Below are positions 8,216-17,122 of a stretch of DNA of 64,000 bases, piece by piece. The stretch is from Aliagarivorans taiwanensis DSM 22990. GTDB taxonomy: Bacteria > Pseudomonadota > Gammaproteobacteria > Enterobacterales > Celerinatantimonadaceae. Positions within the stretch are counted from its first letter, which is position 1, and each line of letters begins with the position of its first letter. The stretch spans positions 62,001-126,000 of the forward strand of contig NZ_AUBZ01000002.1 in NCBI RefSeq assembly GCF_000429505.1, given 5' to 3'. A program made the position numbers and the translations under genes. Below the pieces are notes generated by a model. That model saw only the letters and a list, made by a program, of their open reading frames with translations, was not told the DNA's origin and did no database searches.

Positions 8216-9124
8216 TCAATCAGCAGCACAAACCACTTGTTGCAACAATGCACGCAGCCAGCGGCTTTTCTCGTTGGCGACCTTGTGGTTCAGGGTGATG
8301 GCGGCAATGGCGAAGTCACTGACCGGGATGGGGGGCGCAGCATACTCCAGAGCGCGCGTTTGTTGGGCCATTAGTCGTGGGATTATGCAGATTAAGTGAC
8401 GCCCCTTAATCAGCCGGGCCAAAGTCAGGAAGTTGCTGGCTGTTGCCACCACATGTCGTGTCAGCCCCAGTGATGCTAATTCTCGATCTACCTGTGAGCT
8501 AAAATCGCCCGCGGGGCTAAGTAGTACTTGCTCGATGCCAGCAAAGTCCTGTGGTGACATCGAACCTGATAGCGATAGCATTTCGGGGTCGTACAGGCAG
8601 ACATGCTGCTCGGTGTAGAGGTGCTCAGAGCTATAGCCTTTGGCCAGTGGCGAGATGCTGCCGATGACCACATCGAGCTTGTGCGCTTCAAACTGCTGTT
8701 GGTAGTTGCTGCGGTTAACATTGATAAAGCTTACCCGACAGTGAGGCGCCTGCAGGCGCAGTTGATCGTAGATCATCGGCGCAAACACCTGCTCGGCGTA
8801 GTCGGTCAGGCCAACCCTGACTACTCCTTGGTAGCTGGCGGGCTCAAAGCGCTCTTGTTGCAACACATCATTGCTGATCTGCTGAAGAATCTGCTCGATA
8901 ACTGGCGCTAACTGATCGGCCTTGTCGGTGGGTTGCATTCGATAGCCGCGCCGTTCAAACAGCGGATCGGCAAATAGCTTGCGTAGCTTTTGCAGAGTAT
9001 GGCTCATCGCCGACTGGCTCACATAGCTCTTGGTTGCAGCACTGCTGACACTGCGGGTGCGGTAGAGGGTGGTAAATGCGACCAACAGGTTCAAGTCGAC
9101 CTTTCGCCAATCGATTTTGCTCAC
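8216..9124 (-). CDS. LysR family transcriptional regulator, divergent from chrA
   Basis: A 302-residue LysR-type protein. The N-terminal helix-turn-helix shows RKVDLNLLVAFTTLYRTRSVSSAA and VSQSAMSHTLQKLRKLF, followed by the co-inducer-binding domain. I place the start at GTG 9122-9124, which has AGGA six bases upstream and gives the usual DLNLL N-terminus; the longer frame adds 14 unlikely residues. It is transcribed divergently from the chromate-transporter-like gene, and a dyad between them (9147-9163) fits a LysR operator. By the usual logic of such pairs it probably regulates chrA and itself. The ligand is unknown. Confidence 0.85.
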   Translation of the reverse strand: MSKIDWRKVDLNLLVAFTTLYRTRSVSSAATKSYVSQSAMSHTLQKLRKLFADPLFERRGYRMQPTDKADQLAPVIEQILQQISNDVLQQERFEPASYQGVVRVGLTDYAEQVFAPMIYDQLRLQAPHCRVSFINVNRSNYQQQFEAHKLDVVIGSISPLAKGYSSEHLYTEQHVCLYDPEMLSLSGSMSPQDFAGIEQVLLSPAGDFSSQVDRELASLGLTRHVVATASNFLTLARLIKGRHLICIIPRLMAQQTRALEYAAPPIPVSDFAIAAITLNHKVANEKSRWLRALLQQVVCAAD

Positions 9125-9146
9125 AATTAATCCTGTTTCACTAATA

Positions 9147-9163
9147 GTAGTAATTAAAACTAC
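9147..9163. promoter_or_regulatory. Candidate LysR operator between lysR and chrA
   Basis: GTAGT (9147-9151) and ACTAC (9159-9163) form an inverted repeat with a 7-bp AT spacer, close to the T-N11-A geometry of LysR-type binding sites. It sits in the roughly 100-bp divergent promoter region. This is a pattern match only. Confidence 0.4.
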
Positions 9164-9227
9164 CAATTTGATTCATGAGTGTCGATTCGCCAAGATCGCC
9201 AGCATAGTCATCCATGTTGGTGTTGTT

Positions 9228-10364
9228 ATGTTTACCCTGTTTAAAACCTTCTTTTTGCTCGGCTGGTTCAGTTTCGGTGGCCCGGCGGCGCATATCGGCT
9301 ATTTTCGCCAAACCTTCGTGCAGAAACTGGGCTGGTTGAGCGATGAAGAGTACGCCCAATTGGTCGCGCTCAGTCAGTTTTTGCCGGGGCCGGGCTCAAG
9401 TCAGGTCGGCTTTGCCATCGGCTACCGCAAGGGCGGTATGTTGGGGGCGTGGTTGGCGTTCCTCGGCTTTACCCTGCCTTCGATTATCATCATGTTGCTG
9501 CTGTCGGTACTGAGTCATCAGATCGCCGGCGCGCCGCTGTTCGAAGCCGTGGTTCATGGCTTGAAGCTGCTTGCTGTGGTGGTAGTGGCTGATGCCACCT
9601 TGGGGATGTTCCGCAGTTTTTGCCAACAGCGTCTGGCGGTGGTGTTGTGCGTGTCGACGGCCGTTGTCCTGTTGGTGTTCCCCTCACTATGGGCGCAGAT
9701 GGGGGTATTGCTGGTGGCTGCGCTGGTTGGGTGGATTATGCTGCAATCTGACTCCACAGCGTCTTCCGAGCAAGCTAAGTTCAAGCTAAGCGCGCTGCTG
9801 CTGTTTGTCGCCTTGCTGTTGGGTATGCCGCTGTTGGCCAGTTTGCATCCCGGGGTAGAGCTGTTCAGTGAATTCTATCAAGCCGGTTCGATGGTGTTTG
9901 GTGGTGGTCACGTGGTGCTGCCATTGCTGCAGAATCTGGTGGGCGATCAGATCTCCCAAGACGCGTTTTTAACCGGTTACGCCGCCGCCCAGGCCGTTCC
10001 CGGGCCAATGTTTACCTTTGCTACCTACATTGGTTACGAGTTGTTGCCAGCGGCTCCGCTAGCCGGTGCTCTGATCGCCACCTTTGCGGTATTCCTGCCG
10101 GGGTTCTTACTGGTGATTGGCGTGATCGGCAACTGGCAGAGCCTGGCGCAGAAACCGCGCGTGGCCGGAGCACTGAAAGGTGTAAACGCCTCGGTAGTTG
10201 GTCTGCTGCTGGCTGCACTATACACCCCGGTGTTTGATAGTGCGGTAAGCTCAAACCTGGATATGGCTCTGATCGTGGTTGGGATGTTTATGCTCAAACA
10301 GTTGAAGTTGCATATCGCGTGGGTGATAGCCTTTTTTGCACTATGCGGTGGGGTATTGTTCTAG
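9228..10364 (+). CDS. chrA: ChrA/CHR family chromate ion transporter
   Basis: A 378-residue inner-membrane protein with the two homologous CHR halves. The N-terminal half has FFLLGWFSFGGPAAHIGYFR and FLPGPGSSQVGFAIGYRKGG; the C-terminal half has GSMVFGGGHVVLPLL and AAAQAVPGPMFTFATYIGY. Many hydrophobic helices separate them. ChrA proteins export chromate from the cytoplasm; close relatives of unknown substrate also exist. I start at ATG 9228 (MFTLFKTFFLL), because the open frame upstream overlaps the divergent lysR gene and is not membrane-like. No strong Shine-Dalgarno is seen there. A terminator follows. Family certain, substrate inferred. Confidence 0.85.
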   Translation: MFTLFKTFFLLGWFSFGGPAAHIGYFRQTFVQKLGWLSDEEYAQLVALSQFLPGPGSSQVGFAIGYRKGGMLGAWLAFLGFTLPSIIIMLLLSVLSHQIAGAPLFEAVVHGLKLLAVVVVADATLGMFRSFCQQRLAVVLCVSTAVVLLVFPSLWAQMGVLLVAALVGWIMLQSDSTASSEQAKFKLSALLLFVALLLGMPLLASLHPGVELFSEFYQAGSMVFGGGHVVLPLLQNLVGDQISQDAFLTGYAAAQAVPGPMFTFATYIGYELLPAAPLAGALIATFAVFLPGFLLVIGVIGNWQSLAQKPRVAGALKGVNASVVGLLLAALYTPVFDSAVSSNLDMALIVVGMFMLKQLKLHIAWVIAFFALCGGVLF

Positions 10365-10393
10365 TCAACGCGCTTCGGCAATCGACAGTTAGT

Positions 10394-10438
10394 CAAAAGC
10401 CCATGTAGTCTCAGAGACCGCCCGGGCTTTTGTTTTTG
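10394..10438 (+). terminator. Rho-independent terminator after chrA
   Basis: Arms CAAAAGCCC (10394-10402) and GGGCTTTTG (10424-10432) with a 21-base loop holding a small inner TCTC/GAGA stem, followed by TTTTTG. Confidence 0.78.
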
Positions 10439-10519
10439 TGTCAGCAAGTGCGTTTATCCTCGCACTATCAACCTTATGTTAAGGCGCTATTCACAGGCTT
10501 ATCCACATTTATAGAGGTG

Positions 10520-11707
10520 TTAGCAAGCCAGGCCCGCAGCCATTCCTGAGGCCCAGGCCCATTGGAAGTTGTAGCCACCGAGCCAGCCCGTTACATCCAT
10601 CACCTCACCAATAAAGTACAGCCCCGCTACTTGGGTGGATTCCATGGTTTTTGAGCTGATTTGGGCGGTATCGACCCCGCCGAGCGTAACCTCGGCGGTG
10701 CGGTAGCCCTCGGTGCCATTCATCACCAGCTGCCAGTTATTCAGCGTGGCGGCAATCTCATCGCGCTCGCCATGGCCAAGCTGATTGAGGGCTTTGCCTA
10801 GCTGGGTCTCATCAAACAAGGCTTCCACTAAGCGCTTGGGCAGCCACTGGGCGATGGTGTTGCGCAGGCTTTGTTTGGGGTGCTGGCTGAGAACCTGCTC
10901 CAGCAGAGCGGGGGCATCTTGGCCGGGAAGCAGGTTGATATGAATGGCTTCGCCGGGCTTCCAGTAGTTGGAGATCTGTAACACTGCGGGGCCAGACAGG
11001 CCGCGATGGGTGAACAGCAGTGCTTCGCTAAACTGCTTGCCATTCTCGGCGGTGATAGTGGCCGGGACTGCGATACCCGATAAGGCCTCGAAGCGCAGCT
11101 TGGTGTCGGCATGCCAGGTGAACGGCACCAGACCGGCGCGGGTTGTGGTAACCGTGTGGCCAAACTGCTCGGCGAGTTGATAGCCAAACGGGGTCGCGCC
11201 AAGTTTAGGCATTGATAGCCCGCCGGTTGCCACTACCAGCGAGTCACATTGCAGATCGCCGCTGCTGGTTTTCAGGGCAAACCCTTGCTCATCTCGTGCG
11301 CTTATCTCAAGTAACTCACAGCGCATCCTCAGCTTAGCACCAGCCCACTCACACTCAGTCAACAGCATATCCACAATCTGTTTGGCGCTGTCGTCGCAAA
11401 ACAATTGGCCGTGGTCGCGCTCGTGATAGTCGATGCCATGGCGCTCAACCAGTTCAATGAAATCGCTGGAGGGGTAGCGAGCTAGCGCCGATTTTACAAA
11501 GTGGGGATTGCCACACAGGTAGTTCTCTGGGCCGACACTGAGGTTGGTGAAGTTGCAACGGCCACCACCGCTAATCAAGATCTTGCGGCCAGGCTTTTTG
11601 GCGTTATCGAACACCAACACCGAGCGGCCCCGGTAACCGGCTTGTGCGGCACACATTAGCCCTGCGGCGCCAGCGCCAATGATGATTACGTCAAAGTGTT
11701 CAGTCAT
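10520..11707 (-). CDS. NAD(P)/FAD-dependent oxidoreductase, HI0933/YhiN family
   Basis: A 395-residue flavoprotein. The N-terminus FDVIIIGAGAAGLMCA is a Rossmann dinucleotide-binding motif; KPGRKILISGGGRCNFTN is the signature of the HI0933/YhiN (BaiN-like) family. The C-terminus VTGWLGGYNFQWAWASGMAAG is the conserved FAD-contacting end. The cellular substrate of these cytoplasmic enzymes is not established. The start is ATG 11705-11707, preceded by GGGGGTAG; a TTG four codons upstream is less likely. The gene is divergent from the PstS-like gene, with 85 bp between starts. Length is normal and the motifs are complete. Confidence 0.85.
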   Translation of the reverse strand: MTEHFDVIIIGAGAAGLMCAAQAGYRGRSVLVFDNAKKPGRKILISGGGRCNFTNLSVGPENYLCGNPHFVKSALARYPSSDFIELVERHGIDYHERDHGQLFCDDSAKQIVDMLLTECEWAGAKLRMRCELLEISARDEQGFALKTSSGDLQCDSLVVATGGLSMPKLGATPFGYQLAEQFGHTVTTTRAGLVPFTWHADTKLRFEALSGIAVPATITAENGKQFSEALLFTHRGLSGPAVLQISNYWKPGEAIHINLLPGQDAPALLEQVLSQHPKQSLRNTIAQWLPKRLVEALFDETQLGKALNQLGHGERDEIAATLNNWQLVMNGTEGYRTAEVTLGGVDTAQISSKTMESTQVAGLYFIGEVMDVTGWLGGYNFQWAWASGMAAGLAC

Positions 11708-11792
11708 ATCTACCCCCAAAATCAGGCGCCATTGTAATGACTATACTGAGTTGTGTCACCGCTGGTTACTGTCGCAACAAAGAGGCACGGAA

Positions 11793-12644
11793 ATGCTCAA
11801 TACCCCTTCAGCTAAACCTTGGTTGTTAACCTTACTGCTATTCGTCTCACACTCTACCTTGGCTTTTGCGGAGCGCTTGGTGCTGGTTGGCTCGGATACG
11901 GTATATGCCTACCTGCAACCACATACTTGGGAGATCGAGCAAGAACTGGGCATCGATATTGTAATCCGAGCCGGTGGCGAGCATGTCGGGATGGCAAAGC
12001 TGGATAGCCACTCTCAAGATGTGTTGGCAATGCTATCGCGTCCCCTGACTGAGGAAGAGTTGGCCAATGGCTTTCTGCAACATCACTTTGCCGAAGATGA
12101 TGTCGCTGTGGTTGTTAGTGATATTAATCCGGTGGGGCAGGTAAGTTTGCGAGAGCTGCAGTCACTATACCAAGGGCAGATAACGTGGCATGCATTAGGC
12201 CATACAGTTCCGGTTTCGTGGATGAGTTTAGGGGAGCAAGATAGCACTTCGCAGTTTATGCATCGGTATCTAGGCGGTGAGGCATCTTTGTCAAATCATC
12301 ACGCCGTATTCGCAGGGGTTGAGCAGCTTGTTCAGCAGGTGTCGCGAGTATCCGGAGGCGTGACGTGGATGGCACATGCCCAAGTCGTTTTTCGTCGCGA
12401 TGAGAACGTAAAGATGTTGTCGGTTGAAGGGCATAAGCCGGGTTACCAGGATTATCAGCTGCGGCGTCCTTTGCAGCTGGTGAGCCGTCAGCCTTTGACG
12501 CCGAAACAGCAACAATTGGTGGAGTGGCTGCGTAGTCACCCACTACTCGAGCACCATATTCAATCTCATGGCGATTCTGCTAAAGGTGTAACGGAACTCC
12601 ATAACGCTGACCATCATGAGGCGCATGGTGATCACCACCACTGA
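11793..12644 (+). CDS. PstS-like periplasmic solute-binding protein with His-rich C-terminus
   Basis: A 283-residue exported protein. The signal peptide is about residues 1-26 (LLTLLLFVSHSTLAFA, cleavage before ERLVLVGSD). The mature part resembles phosphate-binding PstS-like proteins: VGSDTVYAYLQP, RAGGEHVGMAKL, VVSDINPVGQVSLRELQSLYQGQITW, and a DSTSQFMHRYL segment. Such proteins bind phosphate-like anions, but the gene stands alone with no pst permease. The last 14 residues hold seven histidines (HNADHHEAHGDHHH), unusual for PstS and suggestive of metal binding. The start at 11793 has AGAGG upstream. Likely a solute-binding or sensing protein; its ligand is open. Confidence 0.72.
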   Translation: MLNTPSAKPWLLTLLLFVSHSTLAFAERLVLVGSDTVYAYLQPHTWEIEQELGIDIVIRAGGEHVGMAKLDSHSQDVLAMLSRPLTEEELANGFLQHHFAEDDVAVVVSDINPVGQVSLRELQSLYQGQITWHALGHTVPVSWMSLGEQDSTSQFMHRYLGGEASLSNHHAVFAGVEQLVQQVSRVSGGVTWMAHAQVVFRRDENVKMLSVEGHKPGYQDYQLRRPLQLVSRQPLTPKQQQLVEWLRSHPLLEHHIQSHGDSAKGVTELHNADHHEAHGDHHH

Positions 12645-12655
12645 GGGGCTCTCGT

Positions 12656-13804
12656 TCAATAAAGGCGCTGACCTACCCCTTGAGCAAACGGCCGGGCGCG
12701 CAAGCTGACACCACTGTAGGGAAAAGGCTGACTGAGTCGTGGCTGGATTGATGGATTGAGTGGATAGCTAAAGCCATCGTAGCGCAGCGCCACGATTCCC
12801 GGGTTGGCACCACCCCCAGATACCTGAAGCAACAGATCTTGCCAGCCGTTGTGGCTGTTCGCCGAGATCATCAGCGGGCTGTGTACCAAGGTGGTTCGGC
12901 TAACAAAGCGGTGATGGTCGTCTTGTTGCTCGAAGGTCAATAAGGTGCAGCCGCCGCTGCCGCACCAGTTGATATACACCAGCAATTCGGCCACCCCGTT
13001 GCCGCTGAGATCATACTCCCACCACTGATAACGCTCACCCTTGGGCGTGGTTCGGTGCAGTTCAAAGTAGCGCTGCAAGGCCGCCTCCACCTTGGGGTTG
13101 GCTGCACTGCTGGCATCAAGCGTGGTAAGGCTGTCAGCCTTGGCCTGTACCGGCAGTGCAGGATGGGCGGGTAAGGAGGCCGGCGCTTGTGGCTCGGTGG
13201 CGAAGGGCAGCAGCGCACAGCCGTTTAGCTCGCGCTCAGGTGTTTGCAGGGTGGCTTGGTAGGCAAAGTAAGCGCCGTCCATGGTGCCACGACAGGCCCC
13301 TTGGCTAATCTGTAGCTGATACTGCTGGCCGCGCCAGTACATGCCCTGTTGGCTAACGCCTTGGTCGAGTAAGGGATCGCTTGATTCGCCGTTGATGCTG
13401 GTTAAGCGAAGTTGTGACGGGTCAACCGTGACTCGCCAGCCCGGCTCATTGCCCATGGCGGTAATACGGCTTCGCTGTTGTTGGCAGCCGCGGCTTTCTG
13501 GGGCGATATGCTGCCAGCTTAACGCCCTGAGCTGCTGCTCCTGCCATACGCCCTGTACTTCCACATAGGGGTGAGTAAAGCGCGGAAACTCCGCTAGTAA
13601 CTGTTTATCTTGGAGGGTTAGCGCCAATAAGTAGCGCTGCTCATCACACCCTTTGACGACAAAATCGCTACCTTGCTCGACCAAGATGCCCCTGACCAAG
13701 GTTTGATCATTGCTGCTCACCGTCTCAGTGGCCAGTGCTGAGGAAGCTAGAATAAGTAGGGCTGCGTTGAGCGATAGCAGCAAACGAGGCAGTTGAGGCA
13801 GCAT
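12656..13804 (-). CDS. Exported hypothetical protein with COG3650-like domain
   Basis: A 382-residue protein with a clear N-terminal signal (LLLSLNAALLILASSALA). A short segment ending VEVQGVWQEQ follows, then a middle domain with AMGNEPGWRVTVD, QGACRGTMDG and ELNGCALLPF. That GNEPxW plus paired-Cys pattern is that of the COG3650 (HslJ/META-associated) envelope proteins. The C-terminal part has DLSGNGVAELLVYINWCGSGGC, which resembles calcium-loop or FG-GAP-like segments. The start at the second Met (13802-13804) has AAGGG seven bases upstream, whereas the first Met would overlap it. It is convergent with the PstS-like gene. Probably periplasmic; function unknown. Confidence 0.6.
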   Translation of the reverse strand: MLPQLPRLLLSLNAALLILASSALATETVSSNDQTLVRGILVEQGSDFVVKGCDEQRYLLALTLQDKQLLAEFPRFTHPYVEVQGVWQEQQLRALSWQHIAPESRGCQQQRSRITAMGNEPGWRVTVDPSQLRLTSINGESSDPLLDQGVSQQGMYWRGQQYQLQISQGACRGTMDGAYFAYQATLQTPERELNGCALLPFATEPQAPASLPAHPALPVQAKADSLTTLDASSAANPKVEAALQRYFELHRTTPKGERYQWWEYDLSGNGVAELLVYINWCGSGGCTLLTFEQQDDHHRFVSRTTLVHSPLMISANSHNGWQDLLLQVSGGGANPGIVALRYDGFSYPLNPSIQPRLSQPFPYSGVSLRARPFAQGVGQRLY

Positions 13805-13822
13805 GGTCATTCCCTTAATCCG

Positions 13823-14617
13823 TTAAAGGTTGAACGTGGCCTCCAAGTAGTTGGCCACACCATCATTATGGTTACTCGTGGTTTGCGGGAGATGCGGCAG
13901 GCGCTGCTTTAAGCGTTCAGAGGCATTTGCCATAACCACTCCGGTACCCACAACTTGCAGCAGCTCGACATCGTTCATGCCATCGCCAAAGGCGATGCAG
14001 TCTTGAGCGCCTAGCTGTTGTTGCTCTAACAAGAACTGCAAGGCGGCGCCTTTGCTGACCTCTGGCGACATCACCTCGAGACAGTTGCTCATCGACGCGG
14101 TGACACTGATAAGATTGCCAAACTGCTGCTTAAGTGCTTGTTCTAATGATAGCAATTGTTCTGCTTCGGCAACGAAAAACAGCTTACTGATATGATTGCC
14201 GGGGTGGGATGTCAGCGCGCAGAGTCGATAGACGAAGCCCGACTCTTCGGTGTAGGCCAGCGCCAAAGGATTCTCTTGCTCGACCAGCCACTCATCCTCA
14301 CAGTAGGCGTTGCGTAGTACCGGGAAATCCGCGCTAAAGGTCAGTAGTTCGTGGAACAGCGAAGGCGCGAGATCGGCGCGATGGATGATCTCGCCTTGAG
14401 GGTTATGCACCCGCGCTCCATTGGCGGTGATTAAGTACATTGGAAAGCCGATTTGCGCGGCAATATGCTGTACATCGCAGTGATGGCGGCCGGTGGCAAT
14501 GGCAAAGTGATGGCCCTGCTGGTGCAGGCGGCGGATGGTGTCGCGATTGCGCGCGCTGAGTTGGTGGTGTTGGTTTAGCAGCGTGCCGTCAAGGTCGCTG
14601 ACAATAAGACGTTGCAT
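13823..14617 (-). CDS. yigL: HAD superfamily IIB (Cof-type) sugar/pyridoxal phosphatase
   Basis: A 264-residue HAD hydrolase. Motif I DLDGTLLN supplies Asp8/Asp10, IATGRH is motif II, and GDGMNDVEL is motif IV, all typical of Cof-type phosphatases. In E. coli YigL dephosphorylates pyridoxal phosphate and sugar phosphates and lies beside pldB, as here. The ATG at 14615-14617 has GGAG six bases upstream; the longer frame runs into pldB and is rejected. The pldB stop lies 20 bp upstream, so they form an operon. The synteny makes the YigL name likely; the physiological substrate is inferred. Confidence 0.85.
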   Translation of the reverse strand: MQRLIVSDLDGTLLNQHHQLSARNRDTIRRLHQQGHHFAIATGRHHCDVQHIAAQIGFPMYLITANGARVHNPQGEIIHRADLAPSLFHELLTFSADFPVLRNAYCEDEWLVEQENPLALAYTEESGFVYRLCALTSHPGNHISKLFFVAEAEQLLSLEQALKQQFGNLISVTASMSNCLEVMSPEVSKGAALQFLLEQQQLGAQDCIAFGDGMNDVELLQVVGTGVVMANASERLKQRLPHLPQTTSNHNDGVANYLEATFNL

Positions 14618-14636
14618 CGAGATCTCCAAACAGACA

Positions 14637-15620
14637 TCAGCGGCTTGGGGGATCGGCAAAGAACTGGCTGACTCTCTCCAAGGCGTGGTTTCGTAGTTCG
14701 TCACGTTCGAACAGTATCTCATGGCGGGCTTGCTTGATCACCACCACTTGCTCGCCACGGGCGGCGCAAAAGGCGTCTTGCTCGGCGGCGGTGACGACGC
14801 TATCCAGCTCTGCCTGTAAGACCAGCAAGGGGATCTGGATCTGGTCGGCCTGCTTGATGGCCTGACTCATCGTCTCAAAGCTTTGCGCTAGCCAGCGGCT
14901 GCTTGGCCCACCTAAGCGGATCAGCGGGTTCTGCTGATACTGCGAGTACATATTGTGATAGCGCTCAGGGCAGCGGCTCAGTTCGTTGTTCTGGTAAGGC
15001 TTCTCTTTATAGGCGCCTTGCCCCGGGGCGTAACGTGGCTTTTGCTTAAACAGGCGACCCAGTGTAGACAAGGTCTTGGCCAGTACTTTGGCAATGGGTT
15101 GTGGCACACCGCCAGTATTGATCCCAAACATCGGTGCGCACAGCACTGCCGCCTCGATATGACCGGGGTAGAGCTGTAGATAGCGGGCGGCAATACAGCC
15201 TCCCATTGAGTGAGCGAGCAGCACTTGCTGTTGATAGGCGACGCGCTTGCTCTGCTGCTGGATGATCTGGTGTAGGTCGTCGGCGTAGTAATCGAATTTG
15301 GCGACGTCGCCGAGTTCTTGCTGGTCAGATTCTCGCTCTGAGAAGCCTTGGCCACGATGGTCGACAATCAAACAGTCGTAGCCTTGCTGAGCAAAGTCGA
15401 AGGCCAGCTCTTGATATTTGATGGCGGCTTCACTGCGCCCCGGTGAGATCACCATTAACTGCTGGCTGGGGAAGGGGGCACTGAGCAGGTAGTAGTTGAT
15501 GCTAAGGCCAGCTTGTCCTTCGATCTGGTATTGCTGACTGTGTTGCTGCCAGTAGGGAAGAATCGAGGTTTCATAGGCCTCGGGCAATGCGCTGGCTTGG
15601 GTAAACGGCTGGGCGCTCAA
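14637..15620 (-). CDS. pldB: Alpha/beta hydrolase, lysophospholipase L2-like
   Basis: A 327-residue serine hydrolase. The nucleophile elbow AHSMGG places Ser138, and VDHRGQGFSER forms the oxyanion-side region. LLVLQAELDSVV and KQARHEILFE hold the Asp and His of the triad. The sequence and its position next to yigL fit PldB, an inner-membrane-associated lysophospholipase. No signal peptide is seen. The likely start is TTG 15618-15620, two bases after the DUF2214 stop; no ATG lies near the N-terminus and the ribosome site is weak, so the start is uncertain. The last gene in the operon is yigL. Confidence 0.82.
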   Translation of the reverse strand: MSAQPFTQASALPEAYETSILPYWQQHSQQYQIEGQAGLSINYYLLSAPFPSQQLMVISPGRSEAAIKYQELAFDFAQQGYDCLIVDHRGQGFSERESDQQELGDVAKFDYYADDLHQIIQQQSKRVAYQQQVLLAHSMGGCIAARYLQLYPGHIEAAVLCAPMFGINTGGVPQPIAKVLAKTLSTLGRLFKQKPRYAPGQGAYKEKPYQNNELSRCPERYHNMYSQYQQNPLIRLGGPSSRWLAQSFETMSQAIKQADQIQIPLLVLQAELDSVVTAAEQDAFCAARGEQVVVIKQARHEILFERDELRNHALERVSQFFADPPSR

Positions 15621-15622
15621 GG

Positions 15623-16069
15623 TTAGCTACCCATCCGCGATAATGCCACCAACATCGGGATCACCAACAGTGAACATAACTCCATTCGGATCAACCAGAT
15701 AACCGCGCCGTGTTGGCGGTAAGAGATCATCGATGGACTGCCCTGACGGATGGCTTTACGCCAGCGATAGAAGGTGGTGGTGGGATAGAGCGACAGCAAA
15801 ACTACCACAAAAAACACCAACATCTTCAGGCCGAAATAAGGGTTATCCAGGTAGTTGGCGGAGACTTCTTCAAAGATCACGATGCGCATCGCGCCGGTGA
15901 TGAAAATCATGATGGTGGAAAAGGCGTGCAGAAAGTCCGCCATAAGCAGCTTTTCGACATCGTCTTCACGCATTCCCTGGCGAAACAGAAACGCTTCAGA
16001 GCATAGAGCACCGGCAAGCAATACGATGGCTATCACGTGAAGTCCGGCATTGATCGCTTGAAGCAGCAT
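15623..16069 (-). CDS. DUF2214 family membrane protein
   Basis: A 148-residue integral membrane protein with four hydrophobic segments, starting INAGLHVIAIVLLAGALCSEAFLF. It resembles the DUF2214 family (COG3556), whose function is unknown. Its stop lies two bases before the TTG start of pldB, so translation of the two may be coupled. It heads the operon DUF2214-pldB-yigL and is divergent from the DMT transporter gene. Confidence 0.7.
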   Translation of the reverse strand: MLLQAINAGLHVIAIVLLAGALCSEAFLFRQGMREDDVEKLLMADFLHAFSTIMIFITGAMRIVIFEEVSANYLDNPYFGLKMLVFFVVVLLSLYPTTTFYRWRKAIRQGSPSMISYRQHGAVIWLIRMELCSLLVIPMLVALSRMGS

Positions 16070-16200
16070 TATTCAGCAGCTCTCATCGGTGGGGGGTGTC
16101 CTTTGCAAGCGTTGTCAGCGAAAACGCGATGTTACTGCAATTCACACTATCATGCCATAGGCGAGCTTGGTAGCCTACAAGTAGTTGAAAAGGAAAGCTT

Positions 16201-17088
16201 ATGCAGGGAAAAAACGGGGCCTATTGGTTGTTGCTGTTACCGCCATTGTTCTGGGCCGGAAACTTTATCGCTGGGCGGCTGGTGGCTGACTCAGTGCCTC
16301 CCATGGCGCTGTCGTACTGGCGTTGGGTGCTGGGCATGTTACTGGCGCTGCCCTGGGTGGCCGGCGGGATGTGGCGCCAACGTAGGGTTATTGCTAAGCA
16401 TTGGGGCATCTTGTTACTGCTGGGCACCTTGGGCGTTGCCAGTTTTAACTCTTTGGTTTACTTAGGATTGCAGAACACCACCGCGACCAATGCCTTGATT
16501 ATCAACTCCACCATTCCGATGTTTATCCTGCTGTTTAATTGGGCCTTGCTCAAGGGCGGTTTGGATAAGCGTCAGTTGCTGGGGATGCTGCTGTCCTTCC
16601 TTGGGGTGTTGGCGCTGTTGGTAAAAGGCGATTGGCGTTCGCTCAGCAGCTTGCAGATTAATGCTGGCGACCCCTGGATCGTGCTGTCCTCGATGGTGTG
16701 GGCGGGCTACTCGTTGGGACTACGTTTTAAACCGGCTGCGCTAAGTGGTGGGAGTTTTCTCGGGGTTACCTTAATCATTGGCGTGCTAGTGCTCAGCCCG
16801 CTCTACTGGTGGTGGATACCGCGCACACCATTCGCGCTGAGCCCACTGAATATCGGCGCGCTCAGCTACGTGGCGGTTTTTCCTTCGCTACTGGCCTACA
16901 TGGCATGGAATCAAGGGGTGAAGGTGCTTGGCGCGGCCACCGCCGGGCAATACATCCACCTGATGCCCTTGTTTGGCGCAGGGCTGTCGCTAACCATCCT
17001 CGACGAGCAGCTGGCATGGTTCCACGCCCAAGGCGCGGGCCTGATTGCCCTTGGTTTGGTGATGGCCTTGTATCGTTCGGCGCGCTAG
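16201..17088 (+). CDS. DMT superfamily (EamA) inner-membrane transporter
   Basis: A 295-residue protein with about ten transmembrane helices in two EamA repeats. The first begins LLLLPPLFWAGNFIAGRLVADSVPP, and LVYLGLQNTTATNALIINSTIPMF is a family hallmark. The second repeat begins WIVLSSMVWAGYSLGLRF and ends QGAGLIALGLVMAL. EamA proteins mostly export metabolites or amino acids; the substrate cannot be inferred. A good AAAGGA site precedes the ATG. Monocistronic, divergent from DUF2214-pldB-yigL. Confidence 0.85.
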   Translation: MQGKNGAYWLLLLPPLFWAGNFIAGRLVADSVPPMALSYWRWVLGMLLALPWVAGGMWRQRRVIAKHWGILLLLGTLGVASFNSLVYLGLQNTTATNALIINSTIPMFILLFNWALLKGGLDKRQLLGMLLSFLGVLALLVKGDWRSLSSLQINAGDPWIVLSSMVWAGYSLGLRFKPAALSGGSFLGVTLIIGVLVLSPLYWWWIPRTPFALSPLNIGALSYVAVFPSLLAYMAWNQGVKVLGAATAGQYIHLMPLFGAGLSLTILDEQLAWFHAQGAGLIALGLVMALYRSAR

Positions 17089-17122
17089 GTGTGGAATATC
17101 AGGCAGTTAGCCAGATAGTGAT

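Noticed and set aside
16037-16465. 142-codon plus-strand frame overlapping the DMT transporter gene
   Set aside because: It has no family match and odd Cys/Trp-rich composition, and the EamA protein in the overlapping frame is clearly the real product.
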